From contig JBPYCQ010000021.1 of the NCBI GenBank assembly GCA_051846895.1, positions 1 through 32,632 of the forward strand: a stretch of 32,632 nt of DNA. The letters are read 5' to 3'. The notes under the pieces are model-generated. The model saw only the letters and a list, made by a program, of their open reading frames with translations, searched no databases and was not told the DNA's origin. Below, one piece after another: positions 31,399 through 32,632 of the stretch. This DNA is from CALKAL01 sp051846895 (GTDB taxonomy: Bacteria; Bacillota; Bacilli; Bacillales; Alkalibacillaceae). Positions within the stretch are counted from its first letter, which is position 1. Each line of letters begins with the position of its first letter. The translations under genes were made by a program, and so were the position numbers.

Positions 31399-32590
31399 GT
31401 ATAATCAGTTTACTACAGATATCCTCCATTTAACAAATTTAAAATTAAACGGCGAAGGTGAGCGTGTTACTGACGGATGGGTATTAGGTGTTGAACCATA
31501 TTCACAATGCTATCTCTGTCCACTTTGTTTAGGAAAAAGTACTAACCACGCTCGTACAACGTATCGAGTATTACGTCATGCATGGGTGTCTACTGGGCTA
31601 ACTATTTATATTAAAGTACCCGTTCATCGCCAACGTTGTGACGACTGTGGCATCACTTGGACAGTTAATTGGCCAGAAATACCATGCCGTGGAAAAGTAA
31701 CTACCCATTTTAAACAAATGATCGCTAGAAAATGTATTAAACAGTCTTTTGCACAAGTTTCGCGTGAGATGCAAGTTCCTGAATCAACGGTAGCTTATTG
31801 GTTTTATCAATATGCAGATAATGTGCAAGCTAGCCCAGAGGAGTTTGAAGCGCCAAGCGCTATTTGTTTGGACGAATTTGCACATAAAAAAGGGCATTCT
31901 TACAGTATTGCCTTAATGGATGCAGATTCAGGACATATTTGGTTAACGGCTCCTGGGAAAAGTCGTAAAAAGATTCAAGAAGCTCTTAAACAATATCCAT
32001 TTACTGCTCCAAAGGTAGTTGTAACGGACCTAGCACCAGGTATGGCAAAAACAGTTCAAGAAGTATGGCCTCATACTGATATCGTAGCTGATAAATTTCA
32101 TGTTATTCAATTTTTTACTAGAGCTCTAGAGAACGTTCGCAAAGTTGACTGGCACTACGCAACCAAACATAAAAAAATTCGTTTTCAAAGACGTCTCCTG
32201 ATGGCACAGCCAGAAAAGCTAAATAAAGAAGAATCAAATATATTGAATGATTGGCTGGAAGCCAATCCAAAATTAAAACAACTTTATCAAGCCTTACAAG
32301 ACTTTAGGGACATATACAAGATTACAGATTTCGAGTTAGCTAAAAGTAGATTTCAAGACTATTGTCAATATTATGTATTTCATAGTTCCGGTCAAATACA
32401 AACGATTATTAAGACGCTATTACAATGGAAACAAGAGATATTAAATTATTTTAAATATCGTCTAACTAATGCGCCACTTGAGGGAACAAATAACCTCATA
32501 AAAACTATTAAAAGACGTAGTTTTGGATGTCCAAACCTAGATAATTTTAATACACGTATTCGTCTTGAATGCAGACAACCAACTACATAA
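31397..32590 (+). CDS. ISL3-family transposase (second element)
   Basis: A 397-aa transposase. An N-terminal zinc-binding region (CYLCPLC, CDDCGITW) is followed by a helix-turn-helix region and the DDE core: Asp in ICLDEFAHKKG, Asp in VVTDLAPGM, VADKFHVIQF, and Glu in NAPLEGTNNLIK. The C-terminus (TRIRLECRQPTT) is short and unlike the usual hydrophobic ISL3 end, so the last residues may be altered by a frameshift or the element's end. The TTG start uses AAAGGAAG, buried in a hairpin. It shares the family but little direct sequence with the element at 3.3-4.8 kb. The right end of the element is probably beyond or at the window edge. Confidence 0.93.
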   Translation: MYNQFTTDILHLTNLKLNGEGERVTDGWVLGVEPYSQCYLCPLCLGKSTNHARTTYRVLRHAWVSTGLTIYIKVPVHRQRCDDCGITWTVNWPEIPCRGKVTTHFKQMIARKCIKQSFAQVSREMQVPESTVAYWFYQYADNVQASPEEFEAPSAICLDEFAHKKGHSYSIALMDADSGHIWLTAPGKSRKKIQEALKQYPFTAPKVVVTDLAPGMAKTVQEVWPHTDIVADKFHVIQFFTRALENVRKVDWHYATKHKKIRFQRRLLMAQPEKLNKEESNILNDWLEANPKLKQLYQALQDFRDIYKITDFELAKSRFQDYCQYYVFHSSGQIQTIIKTLLQWKQEILNYFKYRLTNAPLEGTNNLIKTIKRRSFGCPNLDNFNTRIRLECRQPTT

Positions 32591-32632
32591 GTAACCAATT
32601 AATAAACATTAAAGGGAGTATTAAGCACACTT

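Noticed and set aside
3409..32590. A composite transposon bounded by the two ISL3 elements
   Set aside because: The transposases differ strongly and the segment between them includes tRNA-Leu and ordinary chromosomal genes; no shared ends are seen.

Overview
The window looks like low-GC Firmicutes DNA, most likely from a Bacillaceae species (Bacillus or one of the genera split from it). It is AT-rich, with strong AGGAGG-type ribosome binding sites, frequent TTG/GTG starts and lipoprotein signal peptides. The tRNA cluster order Asp-Phe-Tyr-Trp-His-Gln-Gly-Cys resembles Bacillus trnD-type clusters, and there is a PaiA very close to the B. subtilis protein. I cannot name the species.

Layout. 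(1) 50-853: eight tRNA genes ending in a rho-independent terminator. (2) 1059-3167: a minimal mercury module, merR-merA, driven by a textbook MerR-type promoter with a 20-bp spacer and a perfect operator palindrome. An ISL3-family insertion sequence follows (about 3.3-4.76 kb). (3) 4.87-5.69 kb: the 3' end of a lipoprotein gene, an intact DUF2200 gene and a decayed copy of the tRNA cluster with the same terminator, so the mer/IS segment lies between two copies of the tRNA-cluster end. (4) 5.8-15.6 kb: many small envelope or secreted proteins of unknown role, mixed with small enzymes (APH-like kinase, VOC protein, alpha/beta hydrolase, HesB-like protein, PaiA) and several broken genes: an in-frame stop, a GNAT/VOC chimera, a frameshifted second DUF2200 copy and a frameshifted minus-strand gene. 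Two intergenic arrays with an exact 21-nt period (core TTACTCAACTCA) lie here. (5) 15.7-21.9 kb: an amidase, a lipoprotein gene with an apparent homopolymer frameshift, and a sugar ABC transporter whose binding-protein gene carries a nonsense codon. A third 21-nt array with a different core (GTGACCGAAAC) separates the binding protein from the permeases. (6) 22028-22111: tRNA-Leu(CAA). (7) 22.97-30.86 kb: a defence island holding a type II restriction-modification pair (HEAT-fused beta-class methyltransferase plus CfrBI-like endonuclease), an unrecognised two-gene unit (double zinc-ribbon protein plus MORN-repeat protein), and McrB-McrC. (8) 31.26-32.6 kb: a second ISL3-family element whose transposase ribosome binding site is buried in a long hairpin.

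How the parts fit. MerR and MerA would sense and reduce Hg(II), but no transporter or MerB is visible. The R-M and McrBC systems would act on unmodified and modified foreign DNA respectively. The zinc-ribbon/MORN pair between them is the best candidate for an undescribed system. The binding-protein nonsense codon and the other broken genes point to a locus under decay and rearrangement. A recurrent extended -10 promoter (consensus near GGAATATTATGTTAWTAT) precedes several of the small envelope genes on both strands.
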